A DNA stretch of 64,000 nt from an uncultured Microscilla sp. (lineage in GTDB: Bacteria > Bacteroidota > Bacteroidia > Cytophagales > Microscillaceae): contig NZ_CANLRP010000010.1 of the NCBI RefSeq assembly GCF_947493425.1, positions 26,920-90,919 on the forward strand, written 5' to 3'. Within the stretch, counting starts at the first letter, position 1. Each line of letters opens with the position of its first letter. The notes beneath the pieces are model-generated. The model searched no databases and was not told the origin of the DNA. It worked only from the letters and a program-made list of their open reading frames with translations. Both the position numbers and the translations under genes were made by a program. Of the stretch, positions 1 through 8,770 are shown piece by piece.

Positions 1-2201
1 CCTACATCGTCCAACCAGTTGGCCGCGTTATTCCAAGAAGTCGATACACCTCCCTGCCAAATACAACGGGTATTGGTAATCCAAATAATTCTATCCGGGT
101 CACCGGCATCATTATATGTGCCTTGGTCAAAATCTTCACCCACTCCGCCCGCAGCCGAACTACCTATAGCATTAGTCATTTGAACCGTCCCATTACGATT
201 GTTTCTTACTACCGAGTTGCCAGTCCCTCCTCCAAAAAAGAAGTTATCTATAGTAATGGCTCCATAGCCGTCTCCTGTACCATCATCGGGCGAATTGGCA
301 GTAATGGGGATATCCATATTAAGGGTAAGATCACCAGGCAAACGCGAATAACTAAAGTTATTGACTGGATCGAGTGTAGCTCCAAAATAGACCTTAAGCC
401 CCCCACCACTGTTGGTTCCTCCTGTAGTATTATCAGTGGCAGTTCCGGTGTTCGCCAAGGCATAGTCATTGTTATTGGTACTCATCTGAAAGAAATCGCC
501 ATAAATTACCGAAATGTAACAACCACTGTATACCGCAAATCTATAGGTGCCAGTGTCGCCTCTACTAAAAAATACTGGCCCAGCAGCAGAGCCTGAAATA
601 ATAATGGAGCCTCCTTTACGCCCCCGTACAATCACATCGTCGTGCATACGAAACTCCGCATTGGACTCTGCTTTCAGGGTTCCAAATGCATTGAGTTCAT
701 CATCAGGGTTATCACCCACCAATAGTTTGTTAGAGAGTAGGTTAAAAATTGTATTTTTGTGAATGGTAAGGTCTCCTACTACTCTCACTCCAGACGCAAG
801 CTCTACCACATTGTCAGTTTCTACCCCGCCTGTTACATCCCCGGTAACATTGTCGTTGTCTAACACTACCAGGCGAGGCAATAAAATACCTGGTCCTTCA
901 GTTCCTTCATCGGCAGCATCGTTGAGCAAAGTAGCCCGCCCACGAATGGTTTGGGTGGTTACTACCCCGCTAGTAACACCATTCATAATCAGCCAGGGGC
1001 GTTGCCCATCGTTTCCATTGGTGTTGGTAGTAATAGTAGATACACCTACATAAAATCCACGTCGGTCAGCAGGCGTATTGCTGGGCGTTTCGGTATTTTC
1101 GTCAAATAAATCACCACCAAGGTGCAAAGCAAGACTACTGGCAGTAGCTCCTGTATCAAATAAATCTATGCTCGCTCCATTGCCACTTCCTAAAGGTCCC
1201 GCATCCGATACTGTCAAGTTGCCTCGCACACTAATATCAGCATCAGGTAAGTTCCAGGAATAGCCTCTAGGGTGGGTAGTAGAGCCATCAGCTACTGTAA
1301 TAGCCGAGGTGGTAGTCACCACATTTTTTACAATGAGCGAACCACTAATAATGGTAAGGTTGCCCGTACCTGTTACTACTAAATCTCCATTACTTGTAAC
1401 CACCCCTACGTATATAGGAGTAGCGGGTGAGGTATTGTTGGTTACAGTCGCATTGCTCTCTTTAGTAACCAGCATTTCGTCTACGGCATTACTTACATAT
1501 AATTCTTGATCTGTAAAAGCATTGGTACCAGGAGAGGTGTTAAAAGTGGTGTACACCGTATAAGTATTGTCGTAGCCATTATTATTGGTATATACCGAAT
1601 TGGTTGCTTTACGAAAGTCAATGATTACTTTTCGGTTGGTAAAACTTGTTTCTTTAGATATCCGACTATTATTGGTATAGTTACCTCCTACTTCTATTAC
1701 ATTCTCACCTTGTTTGATAATAAAGTCACCATCATTGAGAAAATTACGATTTACTCTTATTTCTTCAGTGTTTCCAAGGTAAGTTCCTCCACTGTTAATG
1801 ATAAAATCATCTGCTACCTCTAAAAAACGTGCTTCAAGGCTTAAGCCTTTGCCTGCAATATTGAACAGTCCTGCATTACTTTCAATAGTAATAGATTTGG
1901 CTCTGGGCAGGTAATTGTTAGCGCTAGGATCTTGAATCTCAATATAACAGGGGGCTGTTCCACTTTTTATAATTACGGTAGTGTTCTGGTCAGGAATACC
2001 TCCGGGGGCGGTTCCTGATGTAAAGTTCCAGTTAGCCGCGTTAAACCAGCTATTGTCGGTCAGAGTAGTAAAAACTCCTCCAACTTTAGTGGTATTTACT
2101 GTAGGTGCCCACTCGGCCACCTGGGCATAACTCCCGTAGGCAAAAAAAAGCGTCAGGTATAATAAAACCCCTGACTTTATCAATAAAAACTTGCATCTCA
2201 T
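1..2201 (-). CDS. Large secreted surface protein, N-terminal part (3' end outside window)
   Basis: An open frame runs from an ATG at 2199-2201 leftwards to the window edge with no stop, giving at least 733 residues. It starts with a signal peptide (Lys-rich start, hydrophobic core, end near SYAQ). The rest is rich in Thr, Gly, Asn and Val in short beta-strand-like segments, as in parallel beta-helix surface proteins. A WFNAANW motif lies about 45 residues from the start, and a related motif (WQGGVSTSWNNAANW) lies at the window edge, suggesting that a repeated module opens each section. Family unknown. By analogy with Cytophagales proteins of this composition, a T9SS or gliding-type C-terminal domain is likely beyond the window, but this is inference. 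Small open frames on the opposite strand here look like shadows. Confidence 0.8.
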   Translation of the reverse strand, partial: MRCKFLLIKSGVLLYLTLFFAYGSYAQVAEWAPTVNTTKVGGVFTTLTDNSWFNAANWNFTSGTAPGGIPDQNTTVIIKSGTAPCYIEIQDPSANNYLPRAKSITIESNAGLFNIAGKGLSLEARFLEVADDFIINSGGTYLGNTEEIRVNRNFLNDGDFIIKQGENVIEVGGNYTNNSRISKETSFTNRKVIIDFRKATNSVYTNNNGYDNTYTVYTTFNTSPGTNAFTDQELYVSNAVDEMLVTKESNATVTNNTSPATPIYVGVVTSNGDLVVTGTGNLTIISGSLIVKNVVTTTSAITVADGSTTHPRGYSWNLPDADISVRGNLTVSDAGPLGSGNGASIDLFDTGATASSLALHLGGDLFDENTETPSNTPADRRGFYVGVSTITTNTNGNDGQRPWLIMNGVTSGVVTTQTIRGRATLLNDAADEGTEGPGILLPRLVVLDNDNVTGDVTGGVETDNVVELASGVRVVGDLTIHKNTIFNLLSNKLLVGDNPDDELNAFGTLKAESNAEFRMHDDVIVRGRKGGSIIISGSAAGPVFFSRGDTGTYRFAVYSGCYISVIYGDFFQMSTNNNDYALANTGTATDNTTGGTNSGGGLKVYFGATLDPVNNFSYSRLPGDLTLNMDIPITANSPDDGTGDGYGAITIDNFFFGGGTGNSVVRNNRNGTVQMTNAIGSSAAGGVGEDFDQGTYNDAGDPDRIIWITNTRCIWQGGVSTSWNNAANWLDDV

Positions 2202-2328
2202 AGTTCTAAATTATCTAATAGGCTATACTCACACCAAAGAGTAAAACTGTAATCCAAATGTTCGTAAGAAAAAATAGCTGGCTTAAGCTGTATGTTTAAC
2301 TATACGTTTATATATGTTGTTTTAAACC

Positions 2329-2336
2329 CAAAAGTA
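2329..2336 (-). promoter_or_regulatory. Bacteroidota-type -7 element (TACTTTTG)
   Basis: Read on the minus strand this is TACTTTTG, matching TAnnTTTG. It lies about 128 nt upstream of the large surface protein start at 2201. No good -33 TTTG was found at the expected distance, so only the -7 box supports it. Confidence 0.35.
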
Positions 2337-2411
2337 AACCGCCAATCTCTTGTTTTTTTTACGAACTATGAGCCAAGTTGTTCTTGAATATATAAAATTG
2401 AATTGATTTAA

Positions 2412-3656
2412 TTAGACAAAACCAAGCGGTTGGTAAGCATCAAAACCAGGAAATATTTGAGCAAGTTGTTGGCTTGCCATACGTTTTTGTAATACCTCGC
2501 TCAATACGGAACGATAATCAGTCGTCACATCCAAGTCTACCCGCTTGTCTAATTGTTCGGTAGCCAATCCTGGCCATTTACCATATATTTTCCCCCCATT
2601 TACATTACCTCCCAAAACTAAAGCAACGCCCCCATGACCATGGTCAGTTCCATTGCTCTTATTGGCTTTAAGCCTACGCCCAAACTCACTCATAATCAAC
2701 ATAGTAAGCCGCTTTTGATAGTTGGTTACATCTTTATAAAACGCAGACAATGCCTGGGACAAACCTGCGACCTTTCGGGGAAAGTGAAAGGCTTGATTTT
2801 CGTGGGTATCCCAACCACCCAGGCTTACGGTGGCTACCTGTAGCCCTACACCCATTTTTATAATTTGTGCTACCGTTTGTAACGATTGCCCCAAGCCTCC
2901 ATCTTTCCACCTATCAGGGTATTTTACTCCATTGGACGGCTGGTACTTTTTACGCCTTCCTTTACTATCTTTTGCTATTTTTTTATTAATATAGTTCAAA
3001 GTTTCAATGGTCTGCTGAGCGGTTTGAGCAAGCAACGAGTCGCCCTGATACATCGTTTTAAGAATACCCAGGAAACGCGGGTCACCATTTACTTTAAAGT
3101 CTTTCACACTTTTGATAGACGCTGCCTGATTGCTGCCAATAAAAGAGGCTGGCAGGTTGGTTTCGGCCGCCATTGCGGGCAACATTCCCTCTAGCTGAGC
3201 AGTTTGCAGATAACGGGTAAGCCAGCCATCTTTGCTGTTTTGTTTTTGGTTAACTCCCCGCTCTATCATATCCATCGCATCAAAGTGGCTACGGGTGCCA
3301 TTGCTTAACCCACAGGCATGTATAATTGCCAGTTGATTGCTTTGGTAAAGTTCGTGCAAGGCATTGGCTTTGCCATGTAGTCTAAAATCTTGATTTGCCC
3401 AACTATTTTTCAACCTCAATCCCTGGTTTTTCCCTTGTTCGGTTACTCGTAAAAAAGCGGGGCGAGCTGCCACATAATGACGATCATCTACAGGCGCCAC
3501 CAGATTGAGCGCATCGCAACCTCCGCGTAAAAACACAAATACAAAGATATCTTTTTGGGCATTGGGTTCAGGAGCAAAGGCAAAGCTTTCTAACTGGCTA
3601 CCTGCCATAGCAGTAATGGCGGCGCTACAGCCTACAACAAATTCACGACGATTCAT
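2412..3656 (-). CDS. DUF1501 family protein, Tat-exported
   Basis: A 414-residue protein with a twin-arginine start (MNRREFVVGCSAA), so probably folded in the cytoplasm and exported by Tat. It carries the family's conserved segments: FLRGGCDALN near residue 42, GGWDTHENQ in the second half, then MSEFGRR and a Gly/His-rich DHGHGG stretch. DUF1501 proteins belong to the alkaline-phosphatase/sulfatase-like superfamily; the substrate is unknown. In many genomes the gene sits beside a DUF1800 gene, but none is present here within several kb. The 229 bp between this gene's stop and the edge of the frame at 2201 show nothing else. Confidence 0.88.
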   Translation of the reverse strand: MNRREFVVGCSAAITAMAGSQLESFAFAPEPNAQKDIFVFVFLRGGCDALNLVAPVDDRHYVAARPAFLRVTEQGKNQGLRLKNSWANQDFRLHGKANALHELYQSNQLAIIHACGLSNGTRSHFDAMDMIERGVNQKQNSKDGWLTRYLQTAQLEGMLPAMAAETNLPASFIGSNQAASIKSVKDFKVNGDPRFLGILKTMYQGDSLLAQTAQQTIETLNYINKKIAKDSKGRRKKYQPSNGVKYPDRWKDGGLGQSLQTVAQIIKMGVGLQVATVSLGGWDTHENQAFHFPRKVAGLSQALSAFYKDVTNYQKRLTMLIMSEFGRRLKANKSNGTDHGHGGVALVLGGNVNGGKIYGKWPGLATEQLDKRVDLDVTTDYRSVLSEVLQKRMASQQLAQIFPGFDAYQPLGFV

Positions 3657-3936
3657 TTTTTATAACTTTGGTTAATGAACTTGTTTAAGGTTTAGCTTCG
3701 CTGAGCTTGCCCTAAAGGGCTGCGGTTCTCCAAATGATTCAAAAATTTAATTTTTGCGCTCAAAGCATAAACATTAAACAAATTCTATAAATGCTTATTT
3801 AACAATTAATATACGTATATTTATAACCTCATTGCAATAAAGCACTGTGGTTTCATAAAAATACCTTCACTTATTTGTCAAGGTTTTGGATCGAGCCACG
3901 TTTTATACAAACATATTGTTTTTTAAACACCTACAC

Positions 3937-5625
3937 ATGCACTATATCTCAAGAACTGATCACGAAAAACCTACTACAACAAATACAGCTACCCAATCGA
4001 CTACAACTCCTAACAGTGCTCATTTGCCTATTCAGCGTAAAGCTGGAATGCCCCCGCTGAAACAAACTAAAGAAGGCGCCCAACTTCCTATACAAACTAA
4101 AATGAAACCTCATGAGGCAAAACAACTGCCAATACAACGCAAAGCCAAATACAACGAGCACCAGGTAAAAGCCAATGTAAGCGCTCTTACAGGTACTGAT
4201 GTATCGGATGCTCAAGTACATTATAACTCCGATAAACCGGCACAGCTTCAGGCAGAAGCTACTGCCCAAGGTACACAAGTTCATTTGGCACAAGGCAAAG
4301 AGCAACATTTGGGACACGAGCTGACTCATATAGCACAACAAAAACAAGGAAGGGTGCAACCTACCATACAAGCCAACAATGGGCAAGGCATCAACAACGA
4401 CCCAAAACTTGAACAAGAAGCCGATAAAATAGGTGATTTAGCAATGAAAGGTAATACTGTACAAGCCAAAAAAACAATAAGTAATAAGCCTGGCCGCTCA
4501 AATAATCAGCCCATTCAACGCTATATAAAATACAGATCTAAAGATCAACATAAACACCCTTCAGAAGATCAATACAATGCGATGCATGCCCACGAAAAAG
4601 ATCCAAAACCTTATAGTGAGAAAGACAAGAAACGTTATACCAAACAAATGGATAGTTTTAAGACAAAGTATGACAAGCAAGTTGAAAAAGGAAAGGTAAA
4701 AAAGCATTATAAGCGTAGAAAAGAAGGGTGGCGACATCCACAAAGAAAAGGGCTTTTTGTGTCTAACGACGGACGTATGGCAGTAGAAGACAAAGGCGCT
4801 TCGTCTGTTCAAGCTTGGGCTGACAAAACGCTTGTGCAACAGTCTAACACGATACTCAAGAGCAAAAAATCGCACATCGAGCTTCAAACCCAAACATCTG
4901 ACCTGGCAATAGGTAGTGTTCCTGGAACAGATACCCCCAACCCTCATAAAAGTGATTTTATGAAAATAAAGCCAGTGCACACCGCAAAAAATGGCACTAA
5001 ACGAGACATGACCGACCCTAAAAATACTGAAAAAAGAGAGTTTGGCGCTTACAATTCCAGTCAGCCAGAAGATTTTTCAAAAAAATTGAAATTCAGAGAT
5101 TGTGGACAGGCCAATGCGCTTATTTTGGGTTGTTATCAAGAAAACGGTGACCTGTTCAACCGAGTGTATAAAAGCAAAGATGGGGCGATTACTGTAGTGA
5201 CCAATAACCCAACCGCCACCATTCAAGCATATATTCAAAAGGTAATGCAGGCGGAATTCCCTAAAAAACCTGAATACGCTGATAAAGCAAAAGCTTATGA
5301 GGCTTATGAAAAACTTTCGGACAGTGAAGCCCAAACTATTGACCAAAAATATGGCTTAAATGCCGCAGCTCGCCCTGACTTGGGAGAAGGCATTACTGCT
5401 GTTTCGGCTGAGTACAGTACAGATAAAACAGGGTATAACTATCACTTTGCCGCCAATGTAGTACAAAGCAGTGATGCAGGAGACTATATTGCTTGTGAAG
5501 GACTGGCTGATAATCCTGAGTGGTACTTTGCGATGTATGGCACAAATAAAGGGGAGTCATTTCACGAAAAACAAAAAAGTGTAGTTCAAAATCCTCATAT
5601 TTCTACCATTGTAGACAAAGAATAA
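3937..5625 (+). CDS. DUF4157 (eCIS core) effector-like protein with putative cysteine-hydrolase C-terminus
   Basis: The first ATG (3937) gives 562 residues; the frame also extends upstream to a TTG at 3886. Residues 75-140 form a DUF4157 domain with the zinc-peptidase motif HELTH at 127-131. Around it are repeated short motifs: PIQRK at 31-35 and 65-69, PIQTK at 51-55 and PIQRY at 192-196. After a Lys-rich linker (200-270), residues 272-562 look like a separate effector domain: SNDGRMAVE, then SN and an S-x-x-L segment, a DCG motif with Cys389, YHFAANVV with His503, and acidic residues near 516-521. That C/H/acid order suggests a papain-like hydrolase (inference). DUF4157 proteins are known as cargo or toxins linked to extracellular contractile injection systems. 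No contractile genes are in the window. The next gene starts 9 bp downstream. Confidence 0.8.
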   Translation: MHYISRTDHEKPTTTNTATQSTTTPNSAHLPIQRKAGMPPLKQTKEGAQLPIQTKMKPHEAKQLPIQRKAKYNEHQVKANVSALTGTDVSDAQVHYNSDKPAQLQAEATAQGTQVHLAQGKEQHLGHELTHIAQQKQGRVQPTIQANNGQGINNDPKLEQEADKIGDLAMKGNTVQAKKTISNKPGRSNNQPIQRYIKYRSKDQHKHPSEDQYNAMHAHEKDPKPYSEKDKKRYTKQMDSFKTKYDKQVEKGKVKKHYKRRKEGWRHPQRKGLFVSNDGRMAVEDKGASSVQAWADKTLVQQSNTILKSKKSHIELQTQTSDLAIGSVPGTDTPNPHKSDFMKIKPVHTAKNGTKRDMTDPKNTEKREFGAYNSSQPEDFSKKLKFRDCGQANALILGCYQENGDLFNRVYKSKDGAITVVTNNPTATIQAYIQKVMQAEFPKKPEYADKAKAYEAYEKLSDSEAQTIDQKYGLNAAARPDLGEGITAVSAEYSTDKTGYNYHFAANVVQSSDAGDYIACEGLADNPEWYFAMYGTNKGESFHEKQKSVVQNPHISTIVDKE

Positions 5626-5634
5626 CTTCAGGAT

Positions 5635-6633
5635 ATGACAATTCTTAGAACAAAAATAATCATTGTCTGGTGGCTACTTAGTCTATCTGGTATTTGCCTG
5701 GCACAAAAAACAAAACACCCATTTATGGTTTGTCAGTCTCTCTCAGAAATACAAGCCCATTCGGGCAAAACAATACACGTAGTAGGACAGTTAGCCCGAT
5801 CGTACCGTTTGCCTCAAGCTCCTTATATATTGCTACTACCTAACAAAGAGTGGATATTTTTAGGCAATGATACCGTTCTAAAAGATGTTGATACAAAACA
5901 CGATTTTATATTAATAGAAGGAACAGTAAGTTTTCAGAATACTGCATTTAACCTGGCAAAGTTTAGAAATACTCCGCTTAGTCCATTACTTACTCGTTAT
6001 ATAGACCCTGAGCTACAGGAAGAAAAACCTGCCCAAGTAATTCAAAATCAGCCTTATTTTAGTGCTATAAACAAAATACAAAGTATTGCTACTTGCACTA
6101 CTCCCCAAGATCTCAAGCAACACTTGGGGGATTGGGTAGCTTTGTTTGGGAAACTCTCGACAGATAAAGCCAATAACCTACACTATCAATCTGCATCGTG
6201 GGCGTTTCATCTCCCCTTAGCTGCGCCTCCCGTTCATTGCCAAGATAAGTTAGGCATAGTCTTCGTTAAGTTTGACCAACCAAATACTCCCCCATCAAAA
6301 ATACTCAGCCATCGGGTACTCCCGACATGTCAATCGGCAGAAGACATTAAAGCCCACCTGGGCGAAATAGTGGCACTATCAGGTAAAATAAAAAATAAAA
6401 AAATAAAAGGCGTCTCCCATGCATTGTTGAAGACCAGTGCTCGTACTTGCGTGTATTTTTATAACCCACCTCCTACGCTGAAACTCAACAACATGACAGG
6501 CAAAAAAACGCAAATGATTGTTTGTCTGCAAAACTACGATGCCCCTACTTTTTTTCAGTTATCGTTCCACTTTAACCGCCCTTCGTTGGGGCAAAAAGCC
6601 TATGTGTCAAAAGTGTTCTGGTGGGATTTTTAG
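5635..6633 (+). CDS. Secreted protein with three internal repeats, partner of the DUF4157 gene
   Basis: A 332-residue protein with a signal peptide ending near CLAQ (about residue 24). It starts 9 bp after the DUF4157 gene, so the two are almost certainly co-transcribed. Three repeats begin at Cys33, Cys154 and Cys232, each following C-x(5-6)-[DE]-[IL]-x(2)-H-x-G-x(5-6)-G-[KQ] (for example EIQAHSGKTIHVVGQL, DLKQHLGDWVALFGKL, DIKAHLGEIVALSGKI). The strand-rich pattern is compatible with small beta-barrel (OB-like) domains, but this is inference and I do not recognise the family. Position suggests a periplasmic partner, such as an immunity or chaperone factor for its neighbour. Confidence 0.75.
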   Translation: MTILRTKIIIVWWLLSLSGICLAQKTKHPFMVCQSLSEIQAHSGKTIHVVGQLARSYRLPQAPYILLLPNKEWIFLGNDTVLKDVDTKHDFILIEGTVSFQNTAFNLAKFRNTPLSPLLTRYIDPELQEEKPAQVIQNQPYFSAINKIQSIATCTTPQDLKQHLGDWVALFGKLSTDKANNLHYQSASWAFHLPLAAPPVHCQDKLGIVFVKFDQPNTPPSKILSHRVLPTCQSAEDIKAHLGEIVALSGKIKNKKIKGVSHALLKTSARTCVYFYNPPPTLKLNNMTGKKTQMIVCLQNYDAPTFFQLSFHFNRPSLGQKAYVSKVFWWDF

Positions 6634-6697
6634 TTTTGTGTCAACACAATCACTATGACACACTCTTTTTACCAATACTTACTTCATCATCCTTCTT

Positions 6698-6705
6698 TAT
6701 TTTTG
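6698..6705 (+). promoter_or_regulatory. Bacteroidota-type -7 element (TATTTTTG)
   Basis: TATTTTTG matches TAnnTTTG and lies about 75 nt upstream of the cbiA ATG at 6780. No clear -33 element. It supports the internal ATG, not the longer upstream frame, as the cbiA start. Confidence 0.35.
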
Positions 6706-6779
6706 CAAAACAACTTCAATTCCTTGTATGTTTGTACCTGTATTTTACTACTTACATTCATTTGCTGTTGCTGATCGTT

Positions 6780-8087
6780 ATGAAAAAGCCTCAATTTATC
6801 GTTGCCGCTCCTACCAGCAATGCAGGCAAAACCAGTCTTACCCTAGGGCTATTACGTGCCTGTAAAAACCGAGGCATTGACATTCAACCTTTCAAATCGG
6901 GGCCAGATTATATAGACCCCATGTTTCATCAACTTGCCTGTCACAAAACAGGCATCAATCTCGACTTATTTATGATGGAGCAAGCCCACTTAAAAGCAAA
7001 CTATACCCATTGTATGCAAGTTCCAGAGGTGGCCTGCATAGAGGGCGTCATGGGGCTATTTGATGGGTCAATCAAAGCCGAAGGAAGTACTGCTTCGCTT
7101 GCCAAATTGCTTGATATACCAGTAATATTGGTAGTTGACGCCCACGCAGTAGCTTATTCGGTAGCCCCATTACTCTATGGATTCAAAAATTTTGACCCTG
7201 GCTTGAATCTGGCAGGAGTAGTGTTTAACCGGGTAAACAGTGAAAGTCATTATAGATTTTTGACTGATGCCTGTCACGATGTAGGTATTGCCCCTCTAGG
7301 GCGTTTACCTTTTTTAAGCCATTGTGAAATTCCTTCGCGACACTTAGGGTTATCTATAGACCAGCTCCCCCAATACGATGGGGCAATTGACGAGTTTGCC
7401 AAAGCAGTAGAGCAACATGTACCTATTGACCCACTTTTAGACTTGTGTATGCGACCCATTGAACCACTCCAGACTACCCCACCTCCTCCCTTGGTATCAA
7501 CAATGAAAATAGCTGTCGCCAGAGACGACGCGTTTAACTTTTGTTATCAGCAAAATATAGATGCCTTTCGGCAATTAGGCAAAATAGTGTTTTTTAGCCC
7601 ACTGCATGACAGTGCCCTCCCTACTGCCGATTTGGTGTATTTGCCAGGGGGGTATCCAGAATGTCATCTGCAAGAATTGGCGGCTAATGACGCCATGCAA
7701 CAAAACATTAAAGAATATGTAGAAGCTTCGGGGCGTATTTTTGCCGAATGTGGGGGTATGATGTATTTGGGCAAGTCTATTATCGATGAAACCGGTAAAA
7801 CTTTCAAAATGACGGGAGTTTTTGACTTTAGTACCAGTATGCTACCCAAAAAACTCAAGATGGGCTATCGACGCATATATATGAACGGAACAGAACTGAA
7901 GGGGCACGAGTTTCATTACTCTACAATAATCAATGATGAAAATATCACGACAATTGGTAGGATAGGCAATGCGCGTAATCAAAAAGTTGATAGCCAACTA
8001 TACAAATACAAAAATGTATTGGCCTCTTATATTCATTTTTACCTAGGCGAGACAAGTCAGTTACAACATTTATTAAGTACCATTTAA
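6780..8087 (+). CDS. cbiA: Cobyrinate a,c-diamide synthase
   Basis: CbiA/CobB uses ATP and glutamine to amidate the a and c side chains of cobyrinic acid in cobalamin synthesis. The ATG at 6780 (MKKPQF) gives 435 residues, the usual length. The frame extends 53 codons further up but that part is hydrophobic and unrelated. Visible motifs are the P-loop APTSNAGKTS near the start, KSGPDYIDP, GVMGLFDG, and a C-terminal class I glutamine amidotransferase part with LPGGYPE and the catalytic-Cys segment ECGGMMYLG. No other cobalamin gene is nearby, so it is either a scattered pathway member or acts in salvage. It converges with ndk across a strong hairpin. Confidence 0.92.
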   Translation: MKKPQFIVAAPTSNAGKTSLTLGLLRACKNRGIDIQPFKSGPDYIDPMFHQLACHKTGINLDLFMMEQAHLKANYTHCMQVPEVACIEGVMGLFDGSIKAEGSTASLAKLLDIPVILVVDAHAVAYSVAPLLYGFKNFDPGLNLAGVVFNRVNSESHYRFLTDACHDVGIAPLGRLPFLSHCEIPSRHLGLSIDQLPQYDGAIDEFAKAVEQHVPIDPLLDLCMRPIEPLQTTPPPPLVSTMKIAVARDDAFNFCYQQNIDAFRQLGKIVFFSPLHDSALPTADLVYLPGGYPECHLQELAANDAMQQNIKEYVEASGRIFAECGGMMYLGKSIIDETGKTFKMTGVFDFSTSMLPKKLKMGYRRIYMNGTELKGHEFHYSTIINDENITTIGRIGNARNQKVDSQLYKYKNVLASYIHFYLGETSQLQHLLSTI

Positions 8088-8110
8088 TGCTTTTTTAGGG
8101 CATTAAAAGC

Positions 8111-8149
8111 AAAAAACACTCATTGCCATTACAGCTATGAGTGTTTTTT
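8111..8149. terminator. Bidirectional terminator between cbiA and ndk
   Basis: Perfect 13-bp inverted repeat (8111-8123 and 8137-8149) with a 13-nt loop. It has A6 at the left edge and T6 at the right, so it works in both directions. It lies between two convergent genes. Confidence 0.9.
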
Positions 8150-8172
8150 GTAAATATTTTGGTAGCAGCTTG

Positions 8173-8592
8173 TTAGTATTGATCTACTGCTGAAAAGAAG
8201 AAAGCACCTTCGATAGCGGCGTTTTCGTCAGAATCAGATCCGTGAATAGCATTTGCCTCGATAGACTTAGCAAATAATTTACGGATAGTACCTTCTGCAG
8301 CTTCTGCAGGGTTAGTAGCACCAATAAGCTTACGGAAGTCTTCTACTGCATTGTCTTTTTCCAAAATCATAGGAATGATAGGACCAGAAGACATGTAGTC
8401 GCACAACTCACCATAAAAAGGTCTTTCTTTGTGAACTTCGTAAAACTTCCCAGCGATTTCCTTAGTCATCTGGGTCATTTTCATAGACACAATGCGGAAA
8501 CCCGCCTCTTCAATCATCTTAATGATTGCACCACTATTACCAGCCGATACAGCATCGGGCTTAATCATTGTATAAGTTCTGTTGTTTGCCAT
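8173..8592 (-). CDS. ndk: Nucleoside diphosphate kinase
   Basis: Transfers the gamma-phosphate of NTPs to NDPs through a phospho-histidine. The protein is 139 residues, the normal bacterial size. It shows TMIKPDAV near the start (Lys11 binds phosphate) and the active-site segment NAIHGSDS with His117 as the phosphorylated residue. It is transcribed alone, divergent from the DHH phosphoesterase gene, with a TAATTTTG -7 box 35 nt upstream. Confidence 0.97.
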   Translation of the reverse strand: MANNRTYTMIKPDAVSAGNSGAIIKMIEEAGFRIVSMKMTQMTKEIAGKFYEVHKERPFYGELCDYMSSGPIIPMILEKDNAVEDFRKLIGATNPAEAAEGTIRKLFAKSIEANAIHGSDSDENAAIEGAFFFSAVDQY

Positions 8593-8626
8593 AACAGTAA
8601 AAAAATTGACATTTTTTAATCTTGGG

Positions 8627-8634
8627 CAAAATTA
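8627..8634 (-). promoter_or_regulatory. -7 element of ndk promoter (TAATTTTG)
   Basis: Minus-strand TAATTTTG matches TAnnTTTG and lies 35 nt upstream of the ndk start. A TTTG-like -33 box is only found at a longer than usual spacing. Confidence 0.45.
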
Positions 8635-8684
8635 GAAACTTTTTTTTTACCACTACCCAAAAAGGTGAAAAGGTGGAAAAATTT

Positions 8685-8714
8685 ATTGTTTTAAAATCTT
8701 TTGGACTATTTTTG
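8685..8714 (+). promoter_or_regulatory. Promoter of the NrnA-like gene (TATTG-N18-TATTTTTG)
   Basis: A TATTG at 8684-8688 region, 18 nt, then TATTTTTG at 8707-8714. This fits the Bacteroidota TTTG/TAnnTTTG promoter. The start codon is 57 nt further on. Confidence 0.5.
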
Positions 8715-8770
8715 CATCCTATAATTTAGATTAAAGCAACTGAACATTTATCTCATTGGAGCAATAATCA

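Noticed and set aside
123..1823. Several plus-strand open frames
   Set aside because: They lie opposite a continuous minus-strand reading frame with signal peptide and repeat motifs, and show no domain of their own; they are shadows of the surface protein.
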